Positions 62,858-64,000 of a DNA stretch of 64,000 nucleotides are shown here, one piece after another; position 1 is the first letter of the stretch, and every line of letters begins with the position of its first letter. The position numbers and the translations under genes are program-made. Source of the stretch: Anaerosalibacter massiliensis. Lineage in GTDB: Bacteria; Bacillota; Clostridia; Tissierellales; Sporanaerobacteraceae. Below the pieces are notes generated by a model. That model did not search any database. It was not told where the DNA came from and worked only from the letters and a program-made list of their open reading frames with translations. Location: positions 1 to 64,000 of the forward strand of contig CCEZ01000008.1 in NCBI GenBank assembly GCA_000751555.1, given 5' to 3'.

Positions 62858-63211
62858 TTATGTTCTTGTAATAGGAGCAGTCGTAAAGTTCATCAAGTTT
62901 TTCAATCTATCATTTATGGCAGTAAGTGCAGTTTCAACAGCCTGAACATCACCAGTTATAACTAGAGACCCTGTAAAACGGTCTAGAAATCCAATTTCAA
63001 CATCTGCAACTTTTGTTGCAATATCAGCTGCAATAATAACTGTTTCAAAGGGTGTTATTGTTAGAATTCCAATTGCTTCTTTATTATCTATTCCTAAGCG
63101 TTCATAAATATCTGGCATAGGAGAAGCAATAATATGAGCAATTGTAATCTGTTTTCCAGGCACTGACTCTTGTATAATACGTTCCATAGTCTTTCCACCA
63201 AGTTCTCCCAT
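62858..63211 (-). CDS. Circularly permuted BMC-H shell protein (EutS/PduU-like)
   Basis: 117 aa. From [20 protein letters not shown] onwards it aligns well with EutS/PduU/CutR ([34 protein letters not shown]). These carry a permuted BMC domain and form a capped pore. Two starts are possible: ATG at 63211 (GAGAGG upstream) or ATG at 63187, which gives the usual family N-terminus. Confidence 0.93.
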   Translation of the reverse strand: MGELGGKTMERIIQESVPGKQITIAHIIASPMPDIYERLGIDNKEAIGILTITPFETVIIAADIATKVADVEIGFLDRFTGSLVITGDVQAVETALTAINDRLKNLMNFTTAPITRT

Positions 63212-63254
63212 AAAAGATTCCTCTCAATCTATTTTCTAATCTAATAACTACTTG

Positions 63255-64000
63255 CTAATGCCTAATAACTTCAACTGGAAAATCATACTTTTTAATCCAA
63301 CTTTCAATTCTATCTAAATCATCATTACTTAAGCTTGGATCTCCCTCTATTGGATATTCCTTACCTAATTGGTTGTACTTATTAACACCTAATTTATGAT
63401 AAGGAAGCAAATCTATCCCCTTAAAGTTTTTATAATCACGGAAGGGCATTAAAAATTTAACTATACCATCAATCTCCTCTTGACTATCATTTATACCTTT
63501 TAACAAAGGCATTCTAATCTTTACATCATGTCTGCGGTGAAGAAGCTCCTTTAAATTTTCTAGAATTCTTTCATTGTGTACTCCCGTTAACTGATAGTGT
63601 CGTTCAGAATCAATATGTTTTAAATCAAAAAGGAATAAATCTGTAAATTCAGCAATATGAAGTATTGATTCCTTCTTTGCATAACCACAGGTCTCAATAG
63701 CAGTATTGATTCCTTCCTGTTTACATGCCATAAGCAAATTTGCTGCAAATTCTGGCTGCCTAGTTACTTCACCACCACCTAATGTAACACCACCACCTGA
63801 AAGATCATAAAAGCTTTTATCTTCTTCAATAATTTCCATAAGTTCAGAAATAGTCTTCATTTCGCCAACAATAGATAAAGCAGACTGAGTACAGACTTGC
63901 TCACATTTGCGACAACCCAAACAATCAATATTATGATTAACCTCATGTTTTGACTCTCTAGAAATAGTATGTATATTAACTGGGCAAACAGAAACACAAG
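63255..64000 (-). CDS. Glycyl-radical enzyme activase (CutD-like), partial
   Basis: At least 248 residues are open to the right edge. The visible part begins in the ferredoxin-like insert (CVSVCPVN, CLGCRKCEQVC) and continues with the radical-SAM core: GGGVTLGGGEVTRQPEF, ETCGYAKKES, DLFLFDLKHID and IRMPLLKGINDS. The N-terminal CxxxCxxC that binds the SAM cluster lies outside. It installs the glycyl radical on a partner enzyme, which would be encoded further right. It opens the visible part of the microcompartment operon. Confidence 0.92.
   Translation of the reverse strand, partial: CVSVCPVNIHTISRESKHEVNHNIDCLGCRKCEQVCTQSALSIVGEMKTISELMEIIEEDKSFYDLSGGGVTLGGGEVTRQPEFAANLLMACKQEGINTAIETCGYAKKESILHIAEFTDLFLFDLKHIDSERHYQLTGVHNERILENLKELLHRRHDVKIRMPLLKGINDSQEEIDGIVKFLMPFRDYKNFKGIDLLPYHKLGVNKYNQLGKEYPIEGDPSLSNDDLDRIESWIKKYDFPVEVIRH

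Noticed and set aside
1-64000. CRISPR arrays, rRNA or tRNA genes
   Set aside because: No regularly spaced direct repeats, cloverleaf sequences or conserved rRNA segments were seen.

Overview
The window is AT-rich DNA with short intergenic gaps and strong AGGAGG-type ribosome binding sites. Its gene content suggests an anaerobic, probably spore-forming member of the Clostridia/Tissierellia. Supporting genes are a hybrid cluster protein, a selenocysteine formate dehydrogenase fused to a NADH-dehydrogenase-like module, a GerMN-type lipoprotein and a glycyl-radical microcompartment locus. No rRNA, tRNA or CRISPR array was found.

Left part (1-14,200). hcp and a four-gene operon upstream of it (soluble binding protein, HypB/CobW-like GTPase, ABC-type ATPase, small zinc-ribbon protein) each have the same palindrome, CGGTAAC-n4-GTTACC, in front. 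This points to one CRP/FNR-type (HcpR-like) nitrosative-stress regulon. The four-gene operon has no permease and no signal peptides, so it looks like a cytosolic metal-centre machine of unknown function. After a transglycosylase and a YuiF/NhaC-like antiporter comes an operon for an electron-bifurcating formate dehydrogenase of the HylCBA-FdhF2 type. Its catalytic subunit is read through an in-frame UGA (Sec350) with a clear SECIS hairpin. mobA lies downstream on the same strand.

Middle part (14,200-45,750). These are mostly housekeeping and transport genes: purC, a metallophosphoesterase, YitT, exonuclease III, an S41 peptidase, TrkH/TrkA, RNase Z, L-lactate dehydrogenase with a GntR/FadR regulator and a matching operator, a MATE pump behind an apparent attenuator, a phospholipase D-type synthase, an acyltransferase, topoisomerase III, a glycine-betaine type ABC transporter with a fused binding-protein/permease subunit, and an FtsX-type exporter with a long coiled coil. 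A HIRAN-AAA+ ATPase next to a VWA protein is an uncommon pair. Several intergenic hairpins belong to a dispersed repeat family with the core ACACAGAGGAACCGTCCCTCTGTGT-like arms.

Right part (45,750-64,000). An accessory stretch holds a decayed Tn554-type transposase remnant with an intact TnpC-like gene, a peptidase S51-type protein, a GNAT-methyltransferase fusion preceded by a small leader ORF, and a two-gene unit in which a CBM48-like protein is followed by a protein built of uninterrupted 11-residue repeats. From about 51 kb on, a kinase of the choline/aminoglycoside family, an alcohol dehydrogenase and a PocR-type two-component system precede a minus-strand bacterial microcompartment operon. 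That operon encodes shell proteins, PduL, an acylating aldehyde dehydrogenase, EutQ, EutN, EutJ, EutT-like, EutP and EutS-like proteins, and a glycyl-radical activase cut by the right edge. The signature glycyl radical enzyme is probably just outside the window. Choline (a GRM1-like locus) is the best guess for the substrate, but it is not proven by what is visible.
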